Shown: positions 35,966-48,944 of the stretch, in pieces
Position numbering within the stretch: the stretch's first letter is position 1
Layout of the letters: each line of letters begins with the position of its first letter
Origin: Liolophura sinensis
Lineage: Eukaryota > Mollusca > Polyplacophora > Chitonida > Chitonidae
DNA length: 64,000 bases
NCBI RefSeq assembly: GCF_032854445.1
Contig: NC_088295.1
Location: forward strand, 41,033,385 to 41,097,384
Direction of reading: 5' to 3'
The notes under the pieces: generated by a model
Database searches by the model: none
What the model saw: only the letters and a program-made list of their open reading frames with translations
What the model was told of the DNA's origin: nothing
Program-made: the position numbers and the translations under genes

Positions 35966-36885
35966 TAAATAATTGGGTGTATCTGTTATCACAGTAATAT
36001 GCATTCTTTGTTTTGAAAGTGGAAATTATGCACTATAATATTTTATTACCTTCATCAATATCTGATATCCATGCATGTTATCTGTATGTATTATTCAAAT
36101 TTTCCCACTGAGCCCACATGTATAAATCTTGAAAGTATTGCCAACTTTAGTGTGTAAAGAGTGACGAAATGTTTGTGACATGTGCATCGTCAATTAACAA
36201 CGGGCAATTAAACGCTATTTACTCTGAAAGAGTACAACGAAAACTTCACACTACCGGTATTATCACTGTTACATTTTGGATATTTGATTTTGCACATTGA
36301 CGTACATAATGAAAAAACTATTCCGAGTTGTTTTCAGTATACCGCTAATAAACAAATACAATGCAACCTCGTTCAGTGTGTGTTCACTTTACATCTATGT
36401 TTTCAGTCTCCTTTGAATTAGAGAGTAGGCTCTACAGCGACGCGCATTCATAGACTGATCGGAGGGTTGTCAGTGGGTAATTTCTACATGTATATAGCCG
36501 GTGCCATGCAGTGATGCAATATTCTGATGATGAAGCACCATTTGAAATGTTATTGCTACTGTATTGTCACAACAGGAAAAAATACCCTTCTTCAGTGCTT
36601 CGAAACAAGCTGTGTAGCCTTTTTTTCATTCCTCTATTTGCGATGACGAGTTGGTTCGGTAATTTTCCTGTACTACGAGAGATCAATGGCCAGTCCAGCT
36701 TGGACCCGAGTCGCCACTGAACAGAAAACCATACTGCATTGCACTTTGTGAAAAACTCAAGGAACATGTTTTTAGTCGCGTGAGCCTGCTGCATAATAAT
36801 CTGTAGTTTCCCTCCGCCACGAAAACCCTATGAAATTTGAGTGCTTTGAAATTAAGACCATGGCTTCCTCTAGACACTGGATGGT
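35966..36885. other. Non-coding spacer
   Basis: Probably includes the GST-D 3' UTR. No other gene or repeat recognised. Confidence 0.4.
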
Positions 36886-37092
36886 TATTTATTGATTTAT
36901 TTGATTGGTGTTTTCACGCCGTACTCAAGAATATTTCACCTCTACGGCGGCGGCCAGAATTATGATGGGTGGGTGGGGGGACCGGGCAGAGAGCGGGGTA
37001 AACCGACGACAATCCAAAGGCTGCTGATAGACCTTCCCATGTTAGGTCGAAGAGAAAGCCAACATAAACTGTACTTTAACTCACAGCGACCC
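36886..37092 (-). mobile_element. SINE copy lacking the tRNA-like head
   Basis: Tail and body are present (attggtgttttcacgccgta, agaatatttcacc, gcggcggccagaattatgat). The sequence stops at ctcacagcgaccc, before the A-box part, so it is 5'-truncated. It lies just upstream of the LINE. Confidence 0.78.
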
Positions 37093-37311
37093 GAAATTTC
37101 TAAATAATGTATATTTAAATATTTAAACTTTGAAACACGTGTAAAAATGCACTTCATGTACCGCAGTTTAAACCGACAAAGTGTAATGTTTTGCATTTTC
37201 TTGTGACGACAACAACCATTTGATGACACACGACTTCAAATTAGCGAACAGACAGAACAGTTATTCAGCAAACAGTAAACAATACAGCGGAATATCCATC
37301 ATTCAACTAAC

Positions 37312-38320
37312 ATGGACAAACATCCCGAGAGTAACAAGAGAAAGGCAAGCAAGCTTTTACAAAATCCTACCTTGAAGAAAGTAAACTCACTTGGTGACAT
37401 ACCGTCAGATAGCAATCAGTCTACCTATCAATCAAACCCTATGCCGGCAGGCCTTGTAAATTTAGAAGGTCTTATTGACAGCAGGATTCAAAAGCATCTT
37501 GATATCTGTGTTCAACAAGCTTTAAGTGAGCAATGAATCAAATCATGGAAATGATGAAAGAAAGTGACTCAAAAATATCCTCTCTCGCTATCGATTTAAA
37601 GACTACCGTTGAGAAATTATGTGAAAGGGATAAGCTTATAGAAAAATACCACGACCAAATGGAGAATGTATCTACAGAAGTGTCCTGTTTGAAAACTGCT
37701 CTTGATGAAACCACATCGGAAGTAAAAGTACTCAAAGAAGAAAATGCTTTGTCTTTTGACTGTGATGAAGAAGAGAATGTTTGAGAGTAAATGGTCTTAC
37801 GCTACTGGAAAAATGAAACCACAGATGATGCAATTTGTACACTGACCAGAGCCGTAAATGTAACCATCTCCAAAAGTAACATTAAAAGGTCCTACTTTAT
37901 TGGCAAATAGAAAATGCAAATCATTGCGAAATTTACATCATATCGCAAACGAACAGAGTTATTACAAGCATGAAAAACTCTCCATATGACGCCCTCCTTA
38001 TCAAACGTGTATGTCAATGAGGATCTAACGAAGTTGCGCTTTTCTTTATTTAAATCTTTGCTAAGCCTGAAAAGGCAAGGCAAGATTCATGACGCTTTGA
38101 CCCAAGATGGCAATGTATTCTTTCGTGCGACAGAAAGCGCAGACAAGAAACTCGCCAGCACTGAACGGGATATACAAGACTTTCTGGTCGATTCCAGCAC
38201 GCTTGTATGGAGCTACCCGGTGAAGTCTTGCCCGCACACTTACATTGTACAAACTCTGACCTACTCATCAAGTTTCAAATCCGCACGAGTTTCTTGGTTT
38301 ACACAGAGCCTTTAGTCTTT
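37312..38320 (+). pseudogene. LINE ORF1 (coiled-coil nucleic-acid-binding protein), broken
   Basis: The first piece begins MDKHPESNKRKASKLLQNP. The second (37533-37784) is a Glu/Lys-rich heptad region (EKLCERDKLIEKYHDQMENV), a probable coiled coil. The third (37986-38315) has VYVNEDLTKLRFSLFKSLL then RQGKIHDALTQDGNVFF, resembling the C-terminal domain shared by many invertebrate LINE ORF1 proteins and the baculovirus FP25K family. Frame changes fall near 37535 and between 37785 and 37985. Confidence 0.65.
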
Positions 38321-38557
38321 GACTCTTGTGGTAATCTGTGGCTGCATGCTTTACTGACTGTGACATAAAGAAAATGAGGGAATGCCCGGATTCTTTCAGT
38401 TCGGACCTGTACTACAGACCTGTGTTTAATACGGGTATATTACATAACCGTTCTAACTCAGGCCTATTTTCACCCCCGTCACCAAAGTTGTGTCGTATAC
38501 TTACCGGTACTGTATATCGCCACGCGTTTTTGTCCACCCAAACAGTAATTAAGTCGC

Positions 38558-41500
38558 ATGGACTTGGTATATAGCCGCAGTCGTAGAGTAATGCATAGTA
38601 TCCCTTTTGTCATGCAATCACACGTTTTTCAATATGTTTATTTGATTAATCTCGTCAGAACTGATCGCGATTGCATTCTATACTATATCTCTATTTTCCT
38701 ATATAGGAATAGGAATAGGCATGGAGGAGGAGTAGCTATTTACTGTAAAACATGTCTTAATGTCACTCGACGAAAAGATATGGAAAATGAAAACGAAATC
38801 GTGTGGATCAATGTGGATTGTAATGAAAAACATATTTTTATTGCTGTCAGTTATCGCCCGCCCAGTCAATCTGCTAATGAACGGGAGCTCTTCATTAATA
38901 ACCTATATGATTCTATCACATCTGTTTTAACAGAAAATCCAGACGTACTATTAATATTTGGAGACTTCAGTGACAGATGTATCAAATGGCACGACTTCCA
39001 CGTCAAGAGTGAACTAAAAATGAGTACTGTACTATCTATTGTACATTACAAATCACACTATATGACAGGCCTAAGATTGCAAAAGGCATGTTTGGGACAA
39101 CAAATGTGCCGACTTATTTGGTTTATGTCATCTCCTATCTGTTACGCCATGGGATGTAATTGATGAAGTCTTTGCTGACATTAATGATAAAGTTTATGTT
39201 TGGAATAAGTTATTCCTATCATGTTGTAATGCATGTATACCAAACCAAACTATCACAATTCGCCCTCGTGACAAACCCTGGATGACGAATGATGTTCGTT
39301 TTAAACTTCGGATCAGAAACAGATGCTTTAAAAAATTCAAACGTACCAAAACAGAGCAAGATAAATTCCGTTTCTACATTTCTAGACGTGAAGCCAGTAC
39401 TGCTAAACGTAATGCAATACTGTGTTACTCCGCAAATTTAAAACTTAAATTATCTGACCTTCAACTGGATAAAAAAACGTACTGGTCAGTGATGAAATCT
39501 TTTTTAGGCCTAAAAGCAAAGGCCCCATTTCGTCCTCTTAATCTTAATGGTAAAAACGTGTCGAACAACAACGACAAAGTCTATGAATTCTGCAGTTTCT
39601 TTGCCTCCCATTCAGTTCTACCGCAAACAGTACCAGATTTACCCCCTCTTAGATACCTTACCAACTCACGACTTCTTTGCAAACAGACCTGTGAGAAGGA
39701 GGTGACTTATTTACTTAAAAACCTAAGTACAAGAAAGGCGTCTGGTTGAGATGGTATAAGTAACTTCATGCTCAAACACAGTGCTGAAAGTATTGCTCCA
39801 TCTCTAACTAAACTATACTGCATCAGTAACGATCTTCTAATACCGAACAACTCTGGTTTCAAACAAGGGGACCATATATCAGTTACTGAAGATAGTACAT
39901 AAAATATATCAAAGCCTTGACCACGGAAATGACATGTGTATGGTCTTTCTTGATGTGAGTAAAACATTTGATAAAGTTTGGCATGAAGGTCTTATGTTTA
40001 CGTTGGAGCAATTCGGTATTGGAGATCCATTACTTTCTTGGCTGAATGACTATCTGACTGATAGAATTTTTTTATTTATTTGATTGGTGTTTTACGCCCT
40101 ACGCAAGAATATTTCACTTATACGACGGCGGCCAACATTATGGTGGGTGGAAATCGGGCACAGGAGTCTCTTGGTGAGAGACTCCTGGGTCATTACGCTG
40201 CGCTAGCGCGCTAACTAACTGAGCCACGGAGGTCCCGACTGATAGAAAAAATCAAGGTCTCTATTAATGGTACTGAATCACCTGCCAAACCTACGTCCTG
40301 TGGGCTACCTCAGGGTTCTGTACTGGACCCATTACTTTACTTAATATTTGTAAATGATATTATTACAAACATTGAAAGTGATATTAACATTTTTGCTGAC
40401 GACTCGTCACTATTGGAAGAGATCAATAATTTGACTCAGAGGCTAAACTAAATCGAGATCTTGATCGTTTGTCAACATGGGCAAGTCAATGGGTTGCTAA
40501 CTTTAACGCTCTTAAAACTGTTATATCTTTAAAATGTAACCCTTGTCATCCCAATTTGTATTTAAACTGTGTTAATGCAAAGAGCGTCCGGTCCCACAAA
40601 CACCTCGGCAGCATTCTGCAATATAATGGTAAGTGGAAGGAACACATTCGAGCTGTAGTAAAGAAATGAAACGAAACAGGACATTAAGCATTTTCTACAG
40701 AGCAAAGAAAACTCTCACTAGACAATGTCTTGTCACTTTCTTCCAAAGCCTAGCAAGGTCGTCAATCGAGTAAGGCAATGTTCTGTACGACAACTGTAGC
40801 CTTAAATTGGCAACTCTCTTGAAGGTATCCAAAGACGCGTGGCATTACTCTGTACTTGAGGATTACGTCAGACGTCATACAATAGTTTATTAAATGAACT
40901 CAGATGGAAATCTTTACATAATCGACGTCGATGCCATAGAATTCTATTCTTCCATGAAATTGAAAATGGACTTTCTCCGCCCTATCTAAAAAGGATATTA
41001 GACGGCAGAAATATCACTGATAGAAACACATACAACCTTCGAAACAGGGACAATGTTCTACTTTTTAAAACTCGTATTCAATTATTTCCCTCCTCTTTCT
41101 TCCCCAAAACTGTTAAAGACTGGAACATTTTACCATTTCATATCCACATTGCCTCAGTTGGGATAATAAAGCAATTTCTGTTTTTCAAGAAAAATAAAGA
41201 ACTCACTCAACTGTACAACATGTTCGATTCCTACCACTCTGTTATTCAATGTCGAATGAGAATGGGACTTAACGCTCTGAATGCCGATCTTTTTAAGTAC
41301 AATTTAAGCAATGTTGCATGCCCAAATTGTAATCATTGATGTGAAAATGTACTTCATTGTTTCTTTGAATGCCCCCAAATATGCCACACAAAGAAAGCAT
41401 ATGCTCGAACAAATTACATCAACAATATCTCCAGGCATAAACTGCACAATATTTATTCCTTCGTGTTCAAAATATATTTGTAATATAGTATTATTTGGAA

Positions 41501-41580
41501 CCGATGAACTTAAACCTGATGAAATCAAAATTGTTTTAAAAACTGTGCATAAATTTATTGCAGAATCAAAGAGATTTTAA
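38558..41580 (+). pseudogene. LINE ORF2 (endonuclease and reverse transcriptase), broken
   Basis: The endonuclease part shows GGGVAIYCK, IFIAVSYRPPS and LLIFGDFSD (38720-38975); the last motif is normally GDFN. The RT shows motif A VFLDVSKTFDKVWHEGL (39941-39991), motif B GLPQGSVLDPLLYLIF (40300-40350) and catalytic motif C FADDSS (40390-40410). Near the end CPNC, ECP and a His between them (about 41318-41375) form a zinc knuckle, with one stop inside. Breaks: stops near 39163, 39749, 39899 and 41337, frame changes near 39163-39280, 40440 and 40668, and a SINE at 40067-40236 between motifs A and B. Confidence 0.85.
40067..40236 (-). mobile_element. SINE inserted in the LINE RT domain, perfect 11-bp target-site duplication
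   Basis: The flanks gactgatagaa at 40056-40066 and 40237-40247 are identical. Tail, proximal body and tRNA-like head are present, but the middle of the body (about 100 bp) is missing between aatcgggca and caggagtctc. The short inverted pair gagtctcttggtgagagactc sits at the joint. It postdates the LINE. Confidence 0.92.
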
Positions 41581-42112
41581 ATCGATGGGTAGCATTGAAA
41601 TTTCTTCTTATATTAAATGACAATGATAAATATTATTTCAGTAAGTAGTCATTATGTCCTTGCATTATAGCCTCATTTTATTACATATGGTATGATTCAT
41701 AAGTGTAAATACTTTTGTTGTTGCATATATTACATACATATGTGTATAGTCTCTTCGGTCTATTATCTATCTGTATCATTTCTTTTATTTATGTTTGTAA
41801 CCAGTTCCTTGTTTTGTCCTGTACATATGTTATATGTTGTCGAGGAGACCCTCGAGTGGCCATTGGGTTGTGGGGAATCCTCGTTAAACAAATAAAGCAT
41901 TACATTACATTACATTACATTACATTACATCACACTCAACCCTGCCTCGGGAGTGGACTGCGGTCTGAGAAATTGTCCCCTTCAGAGTTACTTCCCCTGG
42001 AACTAGCTCTTTGATGTTGTATAAGCCAAGGTGAGAAACTGAGATCGCTTGACAGAAGGCTTATCTAACTTGGTGTGGTTGTTGTTACTGTGCTGTCTTT
42101 TCTTTAGCAATT

Positions 42113-44203
42113 ATGTCTTTCTGCAGTTGGTTTGGCGGTGAGAAGTACAAAGATCATTTTGATAAAGGTAAGTGGCCGGTTTTAGATTCTACAAAATAAC
42201 AGTGCCAGAACTTTCTATTTCACATCAGTTGTCACACAGTGATAAGGGTTAAGCCACACTAGGCGGCCACAGCGTGTAATTGATTTAGTATATTCATATT
42301 AATGTCCTGACCGTTATTTTAAAGGAACAATTTAATTAGCATTGTTCAAGGTTTTTAATATTTTTCAACTAATATCTGGTATAACTACAGAAATAATTCG
42401 TGGCTGAGCTAGTAGACATGGTTGATGCACCAGTGCAATACCGGCAGGCCTACTAAATACTTGTATGTGTGAATGCAGCTAAATGTACTTCCTGGTAGGA
42501 TACAGCCGTTCAGTGACTATCTCCGTAAATGAAGTCTCACACGGACCTGTGTAATGTTTATGATATAAATATATAAAATGTAAAGTAAAAAGTGAGTGTC
42601 TTAGTGAATCTGGAACACACACACGTATCTAATAAGTATACATGAATACTGCTGTTTTCATGCTGATGGAGGTGATGCGTGCTTGCTGAATTACTCTTTA
42701 ACTTTGCTAACTTTCAGCATGCTGTTAGTAGTAAACACAAAGTGGTGGTTTATAGATGTATAACCATCATGTTAATGAAACATTCTTATAAAAAAATAAA
42801 TATAGATATATGTGTCTATATATGTACATGTTATTGTTATAGGAATCTATGTGTGTTCAGAATGTGGCCACCATCTGTTCAACAGCAAGTGTAAATATGA
42901 GCACTCATCTCCCTGGCCAGCCTTCACAGAGACCATCAGACCTGACAGCGTATCCAAGAGGGCCGAGTCACCCACGGCCATAAAGGTACGGGTTTTTGTA
43001 TACCAACATATAACGCTTTCCAAATACATGTAACCAGGTGTAAACATCATTGGTGACACTCTTTTAAAGTAAAATATTATAGTAATACCCTGTCACAGAA
43101 GTTTCAATAGGTGTAGCTCTCGGTCTCCAAGCTGTCACAGAAACCGTGCTGCTTTGTGGGTGACAGTCTACCTGAGTTTTCCCTTTATACATGTATTGAT
43201 ATTGATTGGCAAGAAGTGATATTAATGTCCTTCCATGGTCATAGGTCACTGATAGCATTAGTTACATGGTTACTCTATGATAGAATATGGTAACCTGATT
43301 TGCTGACACCATATATTTCTGTATCCTATCACTGAGTAATCGTATAAGGAATTTAAAGACCAATCAATTCAGTGCAGAAGACCGATGTATAGGTGAATCG
43401 CTTCAGTGATGTAACCATTGTATACACAACCCAACAATGGGATAAAACCTTCTCAGCAGAGGCATTTGACATCATGTGCAGGATTCAGTGCAATGCATTG
43501 TTTTCTGTCAACACCTTTCACTGTTTAAATCAGAAAAGGTAATGTTTTATTGCCTTTAGGTGTCCTGTGGGAAGTGCGGAAATGGACTGGGTCATGAGTT
43601 TCTAGGGGATGGTCCCAAAGAGGGACAGTCACGATTTTGAATATTCTCTCACTCTCTGAAGTTTGTTCCTAATGAGAGTAAGTATGCTTTCCTATTCATC
43701 TTGAGAAACTCGAAGCCAGTATATTAAAATTTGCATATATACGTGTGCCTAAGAAGAGCATTCACGCATAGATTTAGACACAGGTTTCAGGTGTCTGATT
43801 TGAATCGTATTAGCTAGTGTATTTGTGATATGATGTTAATGTTTCTATGACACTAAAGAAGGGACATGCTGGGGCGCCTGATATCATTCTGTGGTATTTG
43901 CATATATGTTTCATTGTCTGATCATCAAGTGGGCATGGATGCACAATAAGCTATTGTGACAGGCACATTATTATTTGTTTCGTTCAGTACACGTGGAAGC
44001 TAGTAATATTAAATCACCCTCCAGTGATGTTTGTTAAAGAGTTGGAATAAACCATTAATCCAAACTTTTCCTCCGGATGTGAGTAGCAAACAAGCCTTTG
44101 ATAGTTAGCTTTTCTTTGTGTAAGGTGTAGAGTTGGTTACCACTAAATGTTAGTGAAAACAAACTTTTGCTTTTTCTTTGCAGAGCTACAGAATGGAAAA
44201 TAG
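42113..44203 (+). CDS. MSRB1: Methionine-R-sulfoxide reductase B1, selenoprotein (TGA = Sec)
   Basis: Four coding exons: 42113-42167, 42843-42985, 43560-43677 and 44184-44203, all GT-AG, giving 111 residues. The protein reduces methionine-R-sulfoxide in proteins in cytosol and nucleus. It starts [16 protein letters not shown] and has the zinc-binding pairs CSEC (residues 23-26) and CGKC (69-72). The [11 protein letters not shown] block and [18 protein letters not shown] are family signatures. At codon 93 (43638-43640), inside [14 protein letters not shown], the catalytic position is a TGA. The reading frame and similarity continue past it to LQNGK and TAG, so TGA is read as selenocysteine, as in vertebrate MSRB1. 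A conventional gene finder would stop there and give a truncated protein without the active site. An acceptor (ttttctttag) lies 5 bp before the ATG, and 41936-42030, ending at ccaag|gtgaga, is a plausible 5' UTR exon. Confidence 0.95.
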
Positions 44204-45832
44204 TACAAGTTTAGGCCTCACAGCTGCTGGTGTTAATGGTTGCTCCCTGACATATTTAAACAAACATTTTGCATATCACTGTTTAATGCCAAGTTTTAAT
44301 GTACGTTTTGATTGGTCTTAAGTACTACTATTATTGTAAATATTGGTATTAAAAACAGCATTCATTGTGACACATTTTCCAAAAGATTTAGGTATTATAT
44401 AATGAACTATGTCTTACAATATATGTGTCTGTGTATGTTCATTTATTTGAAATAAGAAATTATTGGATGGTATAAAGTCATGTTGTTGGATGATACAGGT
44501 AACGGTAATTTAATGATTTTAGCAGAGGCTTTCCTGCATATATTTATGGGATATTAAATTAAATTATATTGTTTGTTATTTAAAATCTGAAAGTTAACAA
44601 AGAACGTGTTGTATGACCAGAAAGGTACATCACTCTCTGCTTGATGGTTTTGTTGTTTTTTTACAGCCTTCAGTTTGATTACAATATCACACTTGTGGTG
44701 TTATGTTTAACAAACTGTTTACTGAAAAGTCTGCATATTGGTTCTTTGATGACCACTAGCATTACTCCAGTTTGGGGACTCCTTTGTCGTCATATGATTG
44801 AAAAATTGTACAACATTGAACCCCAAGCATTCACTCACTATACCAGCTTGGTAGTGTGTGTAACATTCTAAAAGTTGGAGGAACTTCAAGTTCTTCGATC
44901 AAATAAGCAAGTACATACGATATAATCTCTGTCAGAATGTCTCCTCATTACTGCTAACATTTTCTGTGCTTTGCTATTCGAAGTCTTAACCGTGAAACCT
45001 TGTTTTTGTGATGGATATTCTCACATATGGAAGACAAGGTTTGGTGTGCTGTAAAATTGATATAAATTGTGAAAGATCATGTTTTTTGTAGTTATAGAAC
45101 TTTTTGTGACTTGAGGTATGCCCCAAGGAAGGTCCGTTATGAAAGAGCATGCAAATGTTTGCTTCAACAGTTTATGCGAGTACATTTAATAAAACTGTCA
45201 GAGAAGGTATTTATAAAATTGTTGACCCCCATTATTTTTGGAAGGTCATTATTTTCTCAGGGAGGATAAATTGATAGTTTTAATGTAATATATGTAACTG
45301 TGTTTGATGGAGTAAATTACAGTTGTGGAACTTACAGTAAGCGATGCCATTGTATGTCATGTATGTTCCATTTTCACTGGTACAGACAAATGTCGCATCA
45401 CATACTGTACTTGTTATGGAGACTTTTATAGTTTATCATGCCTTGATAGGTTGGTGGCTTGCAAATAAGGGTTTAAGAACTTATCAATCATTTCACTAAT
45501 CAATTCATTTTGTGCACATAAATATTTACTGACAGGTTTACTCATCACCAAACTATAATCTGTACTACTGTTGTTTTGTTATATTATACCTCAGATGTTC
45601 AGGAATTTTTTTGTAGTATACAAATATTGTGGATTTGTAGGTCTAGGAAAACATTGTTTATTTACACCTCAGGGCGGAATTCAGACAGAATCTCGAACTA
45701 CATCCTTATATAATAAAAGTTATTATATTATGCAATAAAGTGACGTATTCATAGAAGCAACCATGACGTCAGCAGCTAAGTACTGTTCTGTGAATGCCTG
45801 TTGTCATGCACTCCTTGATTTGTCAGTGCTGA

Positions 45833-45880
45833 ATGATGCCACATTGCCAGAGCCCATCAGTGGAGAGCTTTGTGGTGGAT
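45833..45880 (+). promoter_or_regulatory. Candidate SECIS element for MSRB1
   Basis: atga at 45833-45836 faces gat at 45878-45880, as needed for the SECIS non-Watson-Crick G-A quartet. Between them tgccaca (45837-45843) pairs with tgtggtg (45871-45877), five Watson-Crick pairs and two G-U. About ten bases above the quartet, the apical side has CC (45847-45848) where most SECIS have AA; CC versions are known for some selenoproteins. The site is 1.63 kb past the stop codon, so it needs a long 3' UTR. No better AA-type candidate was seen by eye in 44204-46400. Confidence 0.3.
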
Positions 45881-47295
45881 GGAAAAGGCCTGGGAACCTG
45901 GATAATGAAACACCATCCACTGAACAGTAGTATACCCTTTCCTCCTGCCATTATTTTTTAATTTACATTTCTGGGTTTGTGTTTTTAACCTTGAAAAAGG
46001 TCAAGAAACCAATTTATATACACCCTTGCACTTTTTCTATGCGTGGATTAATCATTTGTAAAAAATGATACAATATTTTGAATCAAAGTGGACCCTTTTA
46101 ATATGAAAGATTATCAAAAGTATGCACTACAAGTATTTACCACAATTTATATGTCAGGAAAGTAACTGTGAAAATAATGATTCATGATATGAACAAAACA
46201 GATAAATTAAACTAAGATGCTTTTAATATATACATGTGTTACTAGCAAAGCGCTATATTTTTGACATGCTTTAGACAATAAAATATGTAGCTGTTTGTAT
46301 ATGTTTTTATTAGCTTTTATTGTGCCTCTAATGTTAAGTTGCATTAATGATATTTTCTATGCAAGTATCTGTGTTAATTGTTTGTTGAAAATTTCCATAG
46401 ATACGTGTAACGTAGTGTTCAGCTCAGGATATAGATCATATTACATTATTAATACCGGTACATGTTGTTAAGTTTGGTCTGAGATTAATGGGTTTTATGG
46501 GTTGTTCATAGTATTTCTAGCAGGGACCATTAGAATAGGCAGTAATGGCTGATACATAAATCAGATGAGATGTACGTATATGTCCGTATCTTAAGTGTAT
46601 GTTTCAGAACAGTATACCTTTCAATGCAAGGACCATCCTTGCACGGATGAAACCAAACAATGGTATTTATATAGATTATATTGTGATAGAGACTTAGTGT
46701 GTACAGTTGTTGCCATTTGTATGTAATTGTATCTATATTGGTCTTACCTTGCCAAAGTTATGACTGTTTGGAATTTTCAGATATGTGAAACTTGTTAGAC
46801 AAACAAGTTTGTATGTATGTCTGTCTTCCTACTAGTCGTGGATGCATATATATGGTTATGTGCCATCTTACATGAATTTTCTGTTGTAATCTCTAATGTA
46901 CTGAATTCCATCTGACGATTGAGCTGTGACATGGTATGTGTTAGTAGACTATAAGAAATGATAACTAGGATACAGAGCTTGGTAAATTTTCTTTTGTAAT
47001 ACATAAACATATAAGGAACACATTGTCTATTACGAAAACTAACTGCATTATTCACCTTTTGTGTTTGAAAAGCTAATTAAAATGATTGCATTATTTTGAA
47101 AAGGTTGCTTTTTTCTTTGCCTGATTTGGAAATGTATTTTACTAGCGGAGTAATTATTCAAGTAGAACAAAAAAAGTGTCCAATGGCCAAATTTGTGGTT
47201 TACTTGTAAACTTGTATAACCGGCTTATGTCAAATTTCCCAGTTGATGGTTAGTTGAATAATCTCTTGTAGAAAAAACCAAAGCTAAATTCTGTT

Positions 47296-47344
47296 TATTA
47301 TGAGCACGGCGGTAAACACTAATCAAATAAATAAATAAATAAAA
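47296..47344 (+). mobile_element. SINE 3' tail fragment
   Basis: gagcacggcggtaaacacta followed by atcaaataaataaataaata, the last ~45 bp of the SINE, diverged. Confidence 0.65.
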
Positions 47345-48944
47345 TCCTACCTGTGTCAACGTGATCAATTTACGGTGAATCTCTGAAACAATTGACCCAA
47401 TAGGATGATTGAATGTGTACAAATCAGCCCCTTTGTACTCTCTCCCTAAGACACCTTGTCGCCTCCATCACTATTGGTTCAAATCTGTCTTTCTCTTTCT
47501 TCTACTTTTTATTCCTTTTATGTGTAGGATAAAAGTTCATAAAATAAGGATGTCTAAAAACCGTGATGCATTTTTACTGAGACCATCACAATATAAGTTA
47601 TCCAAGCCATGGATATCCACATAAATCTACAACTGGAAATAAGTTTAGCCACATTAACATCATGAAAGTTCGGCCGCTTTAGGGGTCAACGGATAGCGAC
47701 GGTACATACACCATGTTCAATGCGTAACCTCTTTCGTCTTCGTTCTGGCACAGTCTGAAAATATGGTCTAAGGATGCCCTATATTTACTGATAAGCGGAC
47801 TGTTTATCTCACGCAGTATCAAAAGTTCAAGGCCGATTTCCTGGATAGGTTTTGGACGACAGAACTGTTTGTACACTTCAGCTCAATCGGTCGAATGTAA
47901 TGCTGCCGTGGTGCTTAGCCTTGGTGTAATATCGTCAGATAAAACCTTCTATGATTATTTATGAGAGTCGTCATCAGCGTTTGAAATATATAGTAAGAAG
48001 CAATGTTGAAGGAAGAACAACTATATTATATCCGCACAGGCGACCGTAAGATAGCAAGTACTTATCAAGCTTCCTATCTGATTTATCGTGTACATCAGTA
48101 AACGTATATATAATCATCTGATTTATTTCCGCCCATAAATATGACAAGCATCATATGAGTGAAAAATTCGGCTTTCGTGAATGACAGAATAATTTAACAA
48201 AAATGAAACCAGTGAGCTTTTTCTGGTATTTAGACCAACTTTACCCTAGACTATACATAAGCCTGGTCTTACATATGCACGCTCATATTAGCGGGTGTTC
48301 ATGGTTAGACAAATATCATGACACTATGAAGATAAGAAAAGATTTCAAGATAATATGCACATTTATGTTTATTCCAATTAATACAATTAGTGAGAACATA
48401 GTTGTGGCCTCAAGACAGTGATCTCTTCATCATCTTGATCCAGTGAACCTACTCAGTGACCGGTTCTCATTAACCCCTGAATATCCTACATCTCTAGGCT
48501 CCCGTTGTCAAACGATAACGTTTTGTATTCAGTGTCTGTATTCGTGTAGCCTTCGTGTAGAAGAGCCCCAAGGTGTCGTCATGGGCATTTCACCTGACTT
48601 GATCCAGCGTTGTTTGCCAGGGTTGTACGGGTCATCTTTCTGATGTGAAACACTTCGAAAGGGTATAACATTGCACAAAATTATGTTATAGACATCACAG
48701 AATTCAATACCAATCGACTTCAAGGGATAACTACGTCTTTCTGCTTTTTAAATATCTGCATTTTTTGGACGACTCGATCGTGTGAGCGCGACTGTCGATT
48801 CCGTACTTAAAGCAGTACTATGCCACGCCAGTCTATATCCTCTCACCTCACCACACTTGCCCATATCCTCCCCAAAACCATACTATCATCTCATGCCGTC
48901 CCTCATTCCTCACACTCCACCTCCTCTCTCCGTCCTGCAACTTC

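Larger units (their letters stand above)
37260..41935 (+). mobile_element. Non-LTR retrotransposon (CR1/Jockey-like), dead
   Basis: Two-ORF layout: ORF1 with coiled coil (37312-38320), ORF2 with endonuclease, reverse transcriptase and a C-terminal Cys/His knuckle (38640-41580), and a 3' end in a pentamer repeat (cattacatta...) at 41897-41931. The 5' end is uncertain. Multiple stops and frameshifts plus a SINE insertion show it is inactive. No target-site duplication for the LINE itself was identified. Confidence 0.85.
44204..48900. other. MSRB1 3' UTR and intergenic DNA
   Basis: AT-rich, no protein gene recognised. AATAAA occurs near 45187, 45734 and 46278 (possible poly(A) signals). Contains the candidate SECIS and one SINE tail fragment. 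Short frames are chance. Confidence 0.45.

Noticed and set aside
43560-43640. MSRB1 as a pseudogene because of the TGA
   Set aside because: The TGA is at the known Sec position and downstream sequence and splice sites are conserved, so recoding explains it better.
44630-44680. atgaccagaaagg...tgatgg as a SECIS
   Set aside because: Only about four bases separate atga from the AA, and the stem needs a bulge right at the quartet.
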